Below are positions 14,958 through 23,500 of a stretch of 28,286 nt of DNA, one piece after another. The notes beneath the pieces were generated by a model. That model saw only the letters and a list, made by a program, of their open reading frames with translations, searched no databases and was not told where the DNA came from. Both the position numbers and the translations under genes were made by a program. Position 1 is the stretch's first letter. The number at the start of each line of letters is the position of its first letter. Source of the stretch: JBFELO01 sp041552055 (GTDB taxonomy: Bacteria; Acidobacteriota; Thermoanaerobaculia; Thermoanaerobaculales; Sulfomarinibacteraceae); NCBI GenBank assembly GCA_041552055.1, contig JBFELO010000056.1, positions 1 through 28,286 on the forward strand, read 5' to 3'.

Positions 14958-16901
14958 TCAGTTGCGCCATCGGATGAACGCCGCGACGCGATCCGCGTCA
15001 TAGTCCGCAAGCGAGAAGTTCTGTTCCGAGTACTCGCGCGTCTCGTACTCGAAAGCTATGCCGAACGCCTTGGTGAAGTCGACCCCGACGCGGGCGAACG
15101 CCCGGTCGAGCTCGAACGGGAAGCTGCCGTCGTTTTCGAACGCGGAGTAGCCGAGGGCGAGATCGAAGCGGGAGGGGTGCCACTGCAGGCTCGCCTCCAG
15201 CAGCTTGCCGTCCTCCTCGTGAAGTGACTCGCCGATGCTCAGGTCCTGGGGCCGACGTATCGCGATCCTCGAGTCGGTCGTGTAGTTGTCCCAGGCGAGA
15301 CGAAACATCAGATTGTCGGTCGGGGTCACGTCGAGATCGATCGCGTAGTGTTCGGTCTCGGCATCGTAGCCGACGCCGGACGAGTTGTTGTCGGTGTCGA
15401 TCTTCTCGGCGGTGCCGAGCAACCGGAACCACTTGGTGATCTGCGTGTCGACCCGCGCACGCATCCGAAGACGGCTGGTGTAGTCCGTCCGCACCACGAT
15501 CTCGTCGGAGTCGTCGCTCATCACGTCGAGCGAGATGCGGGTCTTGCCGAAGAGCACCGCGGCGCCCGCACCGAGGCTCGTGATGTCACGCTCGAACGAT
15601 CCGCCCTGGCCGGGTCCGACCAGCAGCGAGGCGTCCGGCGAGAGCGTCAGATCCTGGTCGTTGAAGTTTCCCTCGGCCCACAGCACGAGCGGACCCAGGT
15701 CGCGGATGTTGATCCGCGCATTGATGATCTCCTCCTCGCGCTCGTAGCCGTTTTCGAGGTCCAGCAGCTGCTCGACGTCACGAGGGTCGAACCCGCTGAA
15801 GTTGAGCGTCTCCAGGTACAGGTTGGACACCATGGCCCAGCCCTTGAGCTCGCGGTGCCGCCGTTCGTAGCCGACGCGGAGATCGGTCCGCGAGCCGAGA
15901 TCGAACTCGAGCCGGAGCTCGCCGCGCCAGCTCGGGTTCTCGGTGCGACTCTCGATCGACTGGTCGAGGCCGCCGAACAGCCGGCGCAGCTCGAACGATA
16001 CCAGGCTGCCGCTGAGCATCTCGGAGGAGAAGGTGTCGGATTCATAGTCCGCCCGTGCGTACGACGCGATCAGGCGCGCCCACTCGGTGAACGGCCCCCG
16101 GATGTGGAACGTCGTCACCGGCGTCTCGGCGTCGGTTCGGACTGTCCGATCGAAACTGTCCATGGAGACGTCGACGCCGAGTACCGGGTTGGAATTGTTG
16201 CCGCCGCCTGCGCCCTGGAAGAGACCGAGCGAATCGCGTGACTCGAACTCCCGCCAGCCCTGAATGACCGCGCCGTTGAAGCGACCCGCGACGAAGGCAA
16301 GGCCGGCGTAAAACTCGCTCTCGGTCTCCTCGAGGTCCGAGGTCAGCTGGAACTCGTCGGCGCCGACGTGGTAGGTCGTGCGACGGGGCCCTTCGATCCT
16401 GTTCCAGCGGTAGCCGACGATCGGCGTCAACTTGTGTCCCGGAAACAGCTCGAGCTCGAGGTCGACGATCTCGCGGTCGCGTTCCCACGTGTGCTGCCCC
16501 GGGATGATCCCATCCTCCACGAACGGATTGGCGAACGCCGGCAGCGCGCTGTAGGTCTCGTACCGGTTGTAGAACAGCCGAAAGCGATAGCTCGTGCCGA
16601 GGCCCATCTGCAGCCGGAAGCGGCCGGCCGGGTTGCCGCCGAAGCCGGCAGCTCGGATGCGGAGGTCGTCAACGAAGGACGCGTCCCCGGAGGGGTCGAC
16701 GAAGTGGAGCGAGAAGTTACCGAGCACGAAACCGTCGTCCTGGTTGACCTGGGTTCGGTACATGTCCTCGTTGCCGGTGATGTCGACCCACTGATAGCCG
16801 GCCTCGATGTCGAAGCTCGTCGACTGCGCCCGGGCCTGTTCGGCGACCCCCACGATCAGAAGGAGGGCAAACGTGGCGACGGTGACGTTGCGAATGCTCA
16901 T
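14958..16901 (-). CDS. MtrB/PioB-like outer-membrane beta-barrel of a porin-cytochrome conduit
   Basis: The protein has 647 residues. A signal peptide (ending ARAQS) is followed by alternating strands throughout: for example FRLQMGLGTSYRFRLFYNRY near the N-terminus and a C-terminal strand FIRWRN. The length fits MtrB and PioB barrels (roughly 650-800 residues), which sheathe an MtrA-type decahaem protein in the outer membrane. I see no cysteine in the mature protein, so the N-terminal CxxC of Shewanella MtrB is absent. The identification rests mainly on position: it starts 10 bp after the MtrA-like stop codon, its GGAGGAGG ribosome binding site begins at that stop, and it lies in the mtrC-A-B order. 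On sequence alone it could be another large barrel. Confidence 0.8.
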   Translation of the reverse strand: MSIRNVTVATFALLLIVGVAEQARAQSTSFDIEAGYQWVDITGNEDMYRTQVNQDDGFVLGNFSLHFVDPSGDASFVDDLRIRAAGFGGNPAGRFRLQMGLGTSYRFRLFYNRYETYSALPAFANPFVEDGIIPGQHTWERDREIVDLELELFPGHKLTPIVGYRWNRIEGPRRTTYHVGADEFQLTSDLEETESEFYAGLAFVAGRFNGAVIQGWREFESRDSLGLFQGAGGGNNSNPVLGVDVSMDSFDRTVRTDAETPVTTFHIRGPFTEWARLIASYARADYESDTFSSEMLSGSLVSFELRRLFGGLDQSIESRTENPSWRGELRLEFDLGSRTDLRVGYERRHRELKGWAMVSNLYLETLNFSGFDPRDVEQLLDLENGYEREEEIINARINIRDLGPLVLWAEGNFNDQDLTLSPDASLLVGPGQGGSFERDITSLGAGAAVLFGKTRISLDVMSDDSDEIVVRTDYTSRLRMRARVDTQITKWFRLLGTAEKIDTDNNSSGVGYDAETEHYAIDLDVTPTDNLMFRLAWDNYTTDSRIAIRRPQDLSIGESLHEEDGKLLEASLQWHPSRFDLALGYSAFENDGSFPFELDRAFARVGVDFTKAFGIAFEYETREYSEQNFSLADYDADRVAAFIRWRN

Positions 16902-16911
16902 CGTCCTCCTC

Positions 16912-17778
16912 CTACTTGGTCAGCGCGGGTGACAGGTTCGAGCCGTGAATCGCCACGTGGCACACCGTACACTCGCGGTAGCGCGGACTGCGCAGGTCGT
17001 GGAACGCCGGCGGCTGGGAGCCGAGCGTGCCGCCCTCGATCTGGCTGTGGCACTCCAGGCACAGCTGGTCGACGCGTGAGCGTTTCAGTGCCATCGGGTT
17101 GGACGACGCGTGCGGCTCGTGGCAGGTCATGCAGTCGCCGGTCACGTCCGACACGTGGGGGAACACGAACGGCCCCCGCTTCTCCGCGTGGCACGTGACG
17201 CATGGACCCTCGCCGGCGCGGTTGACCACCAGGCTGTACTCACCGGAGCCGCCGTGCGGGTTGTGGCACGACACGCACTCGAGGCCTCCGCGGTCGAGCC
17301 GGTGGCCGTACGGTCGGCGGAACGAGTTTGACTGGGCCGCGTGGCAGGTCGCGCACACGGCGTTCGGACTGTCGTGGAGCAGCGCGGGCTGTGGTGTGTC
17401 GGCGGGGTGGATCGCGTGGCACGAGTCGCACAACACCTCGGTGTCGCTGTGCGTCGACCGCATCGAGAACATCGTGTGGATCGTCTGGTGGCAGCTCAGA
17501 CACAGCTGCTGACCGGTGAGTCCCTGCGGTTTTACGATCAGAGAGGCGTCACCGCCCTCGTCCATGTGCGCCGTGCCGTTGCCGTGGCAGATCGTGCACG
17601 ACGGCGCGCCGCGCTCGCTGATCGAGTGCACCGTGCCGCGGTATGCCGTCACGATCTCCTCGTGACACATCGCGCAGTCCTCGGACGGATCGTCCTGTGC
17701 CTGCGCGACCACCGCCGATCCGAGGCCGACCAGCACCAGAAGGGACCCGGCGCTCAGCAAGCGGATCAACTGTCTCAT
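16912..17778 (-). CDS. MtrA/DmsE-family decahaem cytochrome c
   Basis: The protein has 288 residues with a signal peptide (MRQLIRLLSAGSLLVLVGLG, then AVVAQAQ) and ten CxxCH motifs spread evenly along the chain: CAMCH, CTICH, CLSCH, CDSCH, CATCH, CVSCH, CVTCH, CMTCH, CLECH, CTVCH. Size, haem number and spacing match the MtrA/MtoA/PioA/DmsE family. Its members form a haem wire inside an outer-membrane barrel and link periplasmic donors to the surface cytochrome. The ATG is preceded by AGGAGGGG at short spacing. It lies between the MtrC-like and MtrB-like genes in the same orientation. The direction of electron flow (metal reduction or oxidation) cannot be told from sequence. Confidence 0.93.
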   Translation of the reverse strand: MRQLIRLLSAGSLLVLVGLGSAVVAQAQDDPSEDCAMCHEEIVTAYRGTVHSISERGAPSCTICHGNGTAHMDEGGDASLIVKPQGLTGQQLCLSCHQTIHTMFSMRSTHSDTEVLCDSCHAIHPADTPQPALLHDSPNAVCATCHAAQSNSFRRPYGHRLDRGGLECVSCHNPHGGSGEYSLVVNRAGEGPCVTCHAEKRGPFVFPHVSDVTGDCMTCHEPHASSNPMALKRSRVDQLCLECHSQIEGGTLGSQPPAFHDLRSPRYRECTVCHVAIHGSNLSPALTK

Positions 17779-17853
17779 CCCCTCCTACCTTTCGCTCTCA
17801 CCGCGGGCCCGGCCGCTGCCGGCGCAGACCCGCGGATCGTTGGTCGGTTCCCA

Positions 17854-19908
17854 TCAGCGCGCGTGGACCTTTTCGACGGAAAACTCTCGGTCGTCGCCGT
17901 GGCAGGACGCACATGACTCACCGAACGGCGCCGTATTCACGTACGCGTGGGCCGCGGCATCGACCGTGCCGTGGCACGGCAGGCACGCCGCCGCTGCCGG
18001 CAGCATCGGCGTGTACCAGTCCCGCAACGTCGGGGTTTCGAGGGCGTCGTCCGTCACCGGCACGGAGTAGGTGCCGGGCAGGTGGCAGGCCTCGCAGTTG
18101 CGCCGATCGCCGGGGTAGCCCACGTGGTTGTAGTTGTTCTCCGAGCCGCGGAAGCCGTACACGGTGTAGTCGAGCACGAGCTCGTGGCCGGTGTGGATCT
18201 TGTGGATCATGTACTTGAAGTGGACCGATTCGGGCGGAGCCTCCTCCTCGGGGCGGTCGTCCTCGTCGGTCATGTCCGGGCGGTGGCAGATCAGGCACTC
18301 CTCGATGGCGAACCGCTGGCCGCCGTGCAGCGCGAGCACGTCGTGGCACACGTTGCACTTGTCAAGGTCCACCACCTCGCGCCGCGGCTCGGCCTCGGCG
18401 TCGGTGACCGGGGCGTAGTAGATCGGGTTGAAGGCGGCCTCTCGAACCTCGAGACCCTCGTCCGAGCCGTCGTCGATCGTCACGAACCGGTACACATCTG
18501 CGCTGAACGCCCAGGTGCCGGTGGCGTCGTCGGGGATCGGCTCGCTCAGGGTCTTCATGTACATGTCGCCGGAGACCACCGCGTCGAACGCGTCCTCGTC
18601 GAAGTCGGCGGTGTAGTCGGTAGTCGGACCGCCCCACCGGATCCGCATGCGGTCGAGGCCGGTGATGTCGACGACCGAGTCGTCATCGTTGGTGACCTGG
18701 AAGATCACCGTGGGGTTGCTGCCCGGACCAGTGTCGGTGACCTCGAGGATCTCCATGTTCAGGCCCGCGAGCTGGGTGGACTTGGTCGGGATGGTGTGGG
18801 CACCTATCACCGAGGCGTCGAACTCGAACTCGCCCTGCGGGATATGACACAGGGAGCACTGGTTGTCGGTTTCCTGCGCGACGCCGTTGTGGCCCTCGCC
18901 GGTCTCCCAGTCGATGTCGTCGTGGCACGAGCCGCACGATGCCCGTGCCGGCTCGCTGTACCAGACGTGTCCCTGCGGGACATCCTCGGGGTGGCAGTTC
19001 CAGCAGTTGCGGACGTCCTGCGGCAGCACCACCTCGGAGTAGTCGTGCACCGACTGGCGGAAGCCGATGATCTGGTACGGGATCCCGGCCTGCACGCTGG
19101 GCAGGTCGGCGCCGAAGTGGATCTTGTGAATCATGACCTTCATGTCCACGGTATTGCCGGTGTCGGGATCGACCGACTGCGGGTTGTGGCACATGACGCA
19201 GCCGTTCACCGCGCGCCGCCGGCCGCCGTGCATGGCGATCGGGTCGTGACAGGTGTTGCAGGTATCGGTGGACAGTGAACCCCACTGCTCCTCGATCTCG
19301 CCGCCGTCGGGTCGGAAGTCGTACGTCGGATCGGAGTAGTAATTCTTACCGAGGATGTCCGCGGTGTTGCGGGTGGCGTAGACGTACACCGTGTGGGTCT
19401 TTGAATCGTCGAAATCACCCGGCAGCTGGGTGCCAAAGGTGTACCGGGAACGGCCGGTCTCGAGGTCCTCCCAGGTGCCGCCGGAGTCGCTCGACGCCTG
19501 GTTCTCGGTGACCCCGGTGATCGGGCTGGTCTGATCCCGCGTCGTGTAGGCGGTGTACTGCCTCAGGTCCCCGTCATACCAGGCGATCACCCAGCTCATG
19601 CTGATGGTGCCCGGTGTCAGCACGCCCGAACGGTCGAGCGGCTGGCCCATCTCGTCGACGTAGGTCACCTCGACCACCGGGTGCCCGTCGGCCGGGATGT
19701 CGACGTCGACGATCTCCACCTCCAGCCCGGGACGGGCATACGCCATCTCCTCCTGGGTGAGGTAGTACTCGACCTGGCTCTTGGAGTACTGGACGCCGGC
19801 TTCCCCCGGTGTTCTTCGCTCCGGTGCATGACGCGTCGGGACCACCAACGGCAGCGACACGGCGCCGGCCGTGGAGAGCAAAAGCAAGCCACGTGCAATC
19901 GAAATCAT
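17854..19908 (-). CDS. MtrC/OmcA-family decahaem cytochrome c
   Basis: The protein has 684 residues. The four-domain layout of MtrC/OmcA is readable: beta domain I (about 50-210), pentahaem domain II (CxxCH at 217, 237, 302, 325, 351), beta domain III (about 380-500), and pentahaem domain IV (518, 538, 605, 642, 666). The distal-histidine segments MKVMIHKIHFG and FKYMIHKIHTG are typical of the family. It should be the outer-face cytochrome that delivers electrons to, or takes them from, extracellular acceptors. The start is fixed: a stop codon lies two codons upstream, and GGAGG sits at good spacing. The N-terminal signal sequence contains no cysteine, and the first cysteine in the protein is in haem motif 1. 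The lipobox that anchors Shewanella MtrC is therefore missing. It is the first gene of the operon, behind a leader of about 240 nt. Confidence 0.92.
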   Translation of the reverse strand: MISIARGLLLLSTAGAVSLPLVVPTRHAPERRTPGEAGVQYSKSQVEYYLTQEEMAYARPGLEVEIVDVDIPADGHPVVEVTYVDEMGQPLDRSGVLTPGTISMSWVIAWYDGDLRQYTAYTTRDQTSPITGVTENQASSDSGGTWEDLETGRSRYTFGTQLPGDFDDSKTHTVYVYATRNTADILGKNYYSDPTYDFRPDGGEIEEQWGSLSTDTCNTCHDPIAMHGGRRRAVNGCVMCHNPQSVDPDTGNTVDMKVMIHKIHFGADLPSVQAGIPYQIIGFRQSVHDYSEVVLPQDVRNCWNCHPEDVPQGHVWYSEPARASCGSCHDDIDWETGEGHNGVAQETDNQCSLCHIPQGEFEFDASVIGAHTIPTKSTQLAGLNMEILEVTDTGPGSNPTVIFQVTNDDDSVVDITGLDRMRIRWGGPTTDYTADFDEDAFDAVVSGDMYMKTLSEPIPDDATGTWAFSADVYRFVTIDDGSDEGLEVREAAFNPIYYAPVTDAEAEPRREVVDLDKCNVCHDVLALHGGQRFAIEECLICHRPDMTDEDDRPEEEAPPESVHFKYMIHKIHTGHELVLDYTVYGFRGSENNYNHVGYPGDRRNCEACHLPGTYSVPVTDDALETPTLRDWYTPMLPAAAACLPCHGTVDAAAHAYVNTAPFGESCASCHGDDREFSVEKVHAR

Positions 19909-20141
19909 CTCCTAGCCTCCCTGTCCAATCAGACGTCCTGTTGAATGGCTTCTCAAAACCAGGCGTCGCAGTCACACCCATGGTGCGGTGCACCAACGTG
20001 GGAACATCGGCTCCAAATCCTTGTCCCTGTGTAAGATCTGAGTTCCGGCCAGTGTGCTTCGCGCGTGTTTCTGTAATTCGGGACACCTTCGCTCGCGCGG
20101 CGTACGGGGGTGCTCGGGGGTGTGAGTCTCAACACCGTCAT

Positions 20142-20158
20142 ATATTCCAAGGGAATAT
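20142..20158. promoter_or_regulatory. Palindromic operator candidate, copy 2
   Basis: ATATTCC-AAG-GGAATAT is a perfect 7-bp inverted repeat with a 3-bp centre. It overlaps the predicted -10 box of the mtr-like operon, where a bound protein would block RNA polymerase. It shares the A-N-ATTC-N5-GAAT-N-T pattern with the site at 11682-11700. Confidence 0.62.
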
Positions 20159-20182
20159 GTATGAATTTAATATGAATGTCAA
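20154..20182 (-). promoter_or_regulatory. Predicted sigma70-type promoter of the mtr-like operon
   Basis: On the minus strand a perfect TTGACA (20177-20182) is followed after exactly 17 bp by CATATT (20154-20159, four of six). The surroundings are AT-rich. Expected transcription start is near 20147. Confidence 0.65.
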
Positions 20183-20283
20183 GTCACATGTTCAATTAAT
20201 CAAAAACAACTGAAATGATGTGGTTTAGCCTCGAAATTCGCTAGGGTCGACCGGCCGCGGATACCGGCGGTCCAGTCTTAGAC

Positions 20284-20301
20284 GTGACAGAATTGTGACA
20301 T
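20284..20301 (-). promoter_or_regulatory. PHO-box-like direct repeat
   Basis: On the minus strand ATGTCAC-AATT-CTGTCAC is two 7-mers at 11-bp period with a 4-bp A/T spacer, close to the PhoB-box layout CTGTCAT-N4-CTGTCAY. No clear -10 box lies at the usual distance downstream on that strand, so its role is uncertain. Confidence 0.3.
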
Positions 20302-20304
20302 ATT

Positions 20305-20321
20305 TTGAGAGTCGCTCTCAA
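20305..20321. promoter_or_regulatory. 17-bp palindrome upstream of the GH13 gene
   Basis: TTGAGAG-TCG-CTCTCAA is a perfect 7-bp inverted repeat with a 3-bp centre, about 200 bp before the GH13 ATG. The geometry equals that of the cytochrome-operon palindromes, but the sequence is different, so a different regulator is implied. Confidence 0.4.
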
Positions 20322-20522
20322 GAAGGTTGTGGAAGTAGATATCGAGCGAAGGAGCATCGAGTCGCTCGGACCCGTGGATGCGCCGCGTTCCTGGGGTCGT
20401 GTCGACTGTGGCTGCCGCGTCCGAAGTGGCCGAGCACACGGCGGTCGAAGGCTCGAACGGGGTCGAGGCTCGGCGCACAGCGCGGAGACATCGTATGATC
20501 GGCGCAGACAAGGGCAACCGGC

Positions 20523-23500
20523 ATGATCCATCTCCACGACGTCGCGGTGCGCGAGTTCCACGTCTCACGTCAGGCGCGGGAGCGGTACGGCCTGTCGGAA
20601 GCCCTGTTCTCGCTGACCGGCAACGTCGTACTGGCGGACTTCGGCGCCGCGCGGGAACTCGCCCACAGAATCAACGCCGGCCGCGACGTCGGGCGCTTTC
20701 CGGAACGAGCGATCGGCGCTGGCGAGCTCAACGCGATGGGCCTGATCGACGAGGTGCTCCACCTGGTTGTCGCCGACTACCGGCGGAACAACCCGGGGGT
20801 CATGGCGCGTACGCTCGACGGGCTCCAGCGGTCTCTGGGCGTCGACGCGTTGGCCAAGCTGCTGTCCGTCTTCGTGACCGAGTTCCCTCCGACGCCGGTC
20901 TACAGGCGAGAGCTCACGGTGGCCGAGTACCTCGCGGGGGCCACCGGAGGCGTGGCGCACCGCGAGGTTGCGATCGAGGAGTTGCTGCTGCTGTGGCTGG
21001 CCAACTCGAACCCGGCGTTCGTGCCGTTTCGCGAGCTGTTCGACGACACGCCGCTCAGGAAGCGCACGGCCTATCTGGAGACCATCGATGGATTGCGCGA
21101 GCTCTTCGCCGAGGAGCCGGCGGTCGGCGGCGAGGGCCGCAACCTATTCGAGGAACTGCAGCGACCAATGCGCGCGGCGCCACATTCCCTGCAGGGACAG
21201 CTCGACTTCATCCGAGCCGCCTGGTCCGATCTGATCGGCCCCACGTTGACCCGGCTGTTGTCGAGCCTCGATTTCCTGGCCGAGGAGAGTCGTCCATGGT
21301 TCGGTCCCGGCCCCGGTCCGGTCGAGATTCCGGCATTCGTCTGCGGCGACGAGGAGCCGGAGGCGTACTCGCGGGACCTGGACTGGATGCCACGGGCCGT
21401 GCTGCTGGCCAAGAACGCCTACGTGTGGCTGGATCAGCTCTCCGCCCTCTACGGCCGCCCGATCACGACCCTCGACCAGATCCCGGACGCGGAACTCGAG
21501 CGGCTGTCGGGGTGGGGTTTCACGGGTCTGTGGCTGATCGGTGTGTGGGAGCGGAGCCGGGCCTCGGCCCGCATCAAACGGATGATGGGCGACCACGATG
21601 CGGTGGCGTCGGCCTACTCGCTGCTCGACTACCGCATCGCCGACGACCTCGGCGGCGAGCCGGCCTTTCTCGAGCTCAAGGACAGCGCCTGGCGGCACGG
21701 GATTCGGATGGCCACCGACATGGTGCCGAACCACATGGGGATCGACTCCAGGTGGGTCCTCGAGCACCCCGACTGGTTCATCGGCCTCGAGCAGTCGCCG
21801 TTCCCGGCGTACTCGTTCACGGGATCCGACCTGTGCGACGACGAACGGGTCGGTGTGTATCTGGAGGATCGGTACTGGAATCGAACCGATGCCGCGGTGG
21901 TCTTCAAGCGTGTGGACCACTGGACCGGGGCCGAGCGCTACATCTACCACGGCAACGACGGCACCTCCATGCCGTGGAACGACACCGCGCAACTCGACTA
22001 CCGCGATCCCGCGGTGCGTGAGGCGGTGATACAGACCATCCTCCACGTCGCGCGGCTGTCGCCGATTATCCGGTTCGATGCCGCCATGACGCTGACCAAG
22101 AAGCACTACCAGCGGCTGTGGTTCCCCGAACCCGGCAGCGGCGGGGACATTCCCTCCCGCGCCGAGTACGGGATGACGCGTTCCGAATTCGACGTCGCCA
22201 TGCCGCAGGAGTTCTGGCGTGAGGTCGTGGACCGGATCGCCGAGGAGGCACCCGACACGCTGCTGCTCGCCGAGGCGTTTTGGCTGCTCGAGGGGTACTT
22301 CGTGCGTTCCCTGGGCATGCACCGGGTGTACAACTCGGCGTTCATGAACATGCTGCGGGACGAGCGAAACGCGGACTACCGACGACTCATCACCTCGACT
22401 CTGGAGTTCGATCCCCAGATCCTCAAGCGGTACGTCAACTTCATGTCCAATCCGGACGAGCGCACCGCCGTCGACCAGTTCGGTTCGGACGACAAGTACT
22501 TCGGCGTCGCCACCATGATGGCGACGCTTCCCGGCATGCCGATGTTCGGCCACGGGCAGATCGAGGGCCTGGCCGAGAAGTACGGTATGGAGTTCCGCCG
22601 GCCACGGTGGGACGAGCAGCCGAACCACGATCTCGTACGGCGCCACGAACACCAGCTGTTTCCGCTGCTCGCCCGGCGCCAGGTCTTCGCCGAGGTGGAC
22701 GGTTTCGTGCTGTACGACTTCGAGCGCTCCGACGGTTCGGTGGACGACAACGTGTTCGCCTACTCGAATCGGTTCCAGGGGCAGCGCAGCCTCGTCGTGT
22801 ACCACAACCGGTACGCCGAGACCGCGGGTCGCATCCGGATCTCGGTGGCGGTGCCGGGGCGGGACGGGTCGGACGCAGTGCGGTACGGGTTGAGCACAGG
22901 GTTGGAGCTGTCATCACAGCCCGACAGCTTGGTGGTTTTCCGCGATGCCGTATCCGGGCTGGAGCACATCCACCGGTGCGGCGATCTTTTCGACCACGGC
23001 CTCGAGCTCCAGCTCAAGGCCTACGAACTTCACGTATTCATGGACTTCCGCGAGGTCGTGGACGACGAATCGCTGCGGTATCGGACGATCGCCGACCGGC
23101 TTGCCGGGCGTGGTGTGGAGAGTGTCGCAGACGAGGTCGCCGAGATCGAGCTCGCGTCGGTCCTGGGACCCCTCCGTGAACTCGTGGCAGCGGACCGCCT
23201 GCGGCGGTTGATGGACGCACGGCGAGGGGGGCCGGGCGAGGGTGACCGGGCGGTTCGACTCGGTGAGATCGAACCTCTGATCGTGGAATTCCTTGACGCT
23301 GTCCGCGCGCACGCGGGCGGACGTGGGACGCCGACGGCGCGTGTGGTGCGCTCCGAGCTCGAGACGGCGCTCGACCTCGCGGTGGCCCTGCCGTCGTTGA
23401 TGGAACGCGGTTGTGGAGAGTCCGTGATCGAAGACGCTCCGACGCCGAGCGCTCCCGTCAACGGACCGGTCGAGTGGGCTGCGTTGCTCGGCTGGATCCT

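Larger units (their letters stand above)
19909..20522. other. Divergent intergenic region between the mtr-like operon and the GH13 gene
   Basis: This 614-bp region holds the mtr-operon promoter and operator (20142-20182) in a strikingly AT-rich stretch (about 20140-20220), and a leader of about 240 nt before the MtrC-like ATG. Farther right are a PHO-box-like repeat, a 17-bp palindrome and a TATGAT -10-like hexamer near the GH13 start. No gene is credible here. In the leader I see only a short GGTGC-GGT-GCACC hairpin (19982-19994). Confidence 0.7.

Noticed and set aside
19909..20141. c-di-GMP (GEMM-I) riboswitch in the mtr leader
   Set aside because: Such switches occur before multihaem cytochromes in Geobacter, so I looked. 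The conserved GGGCAAACC and GACGCAAAGCC segments are not visible.
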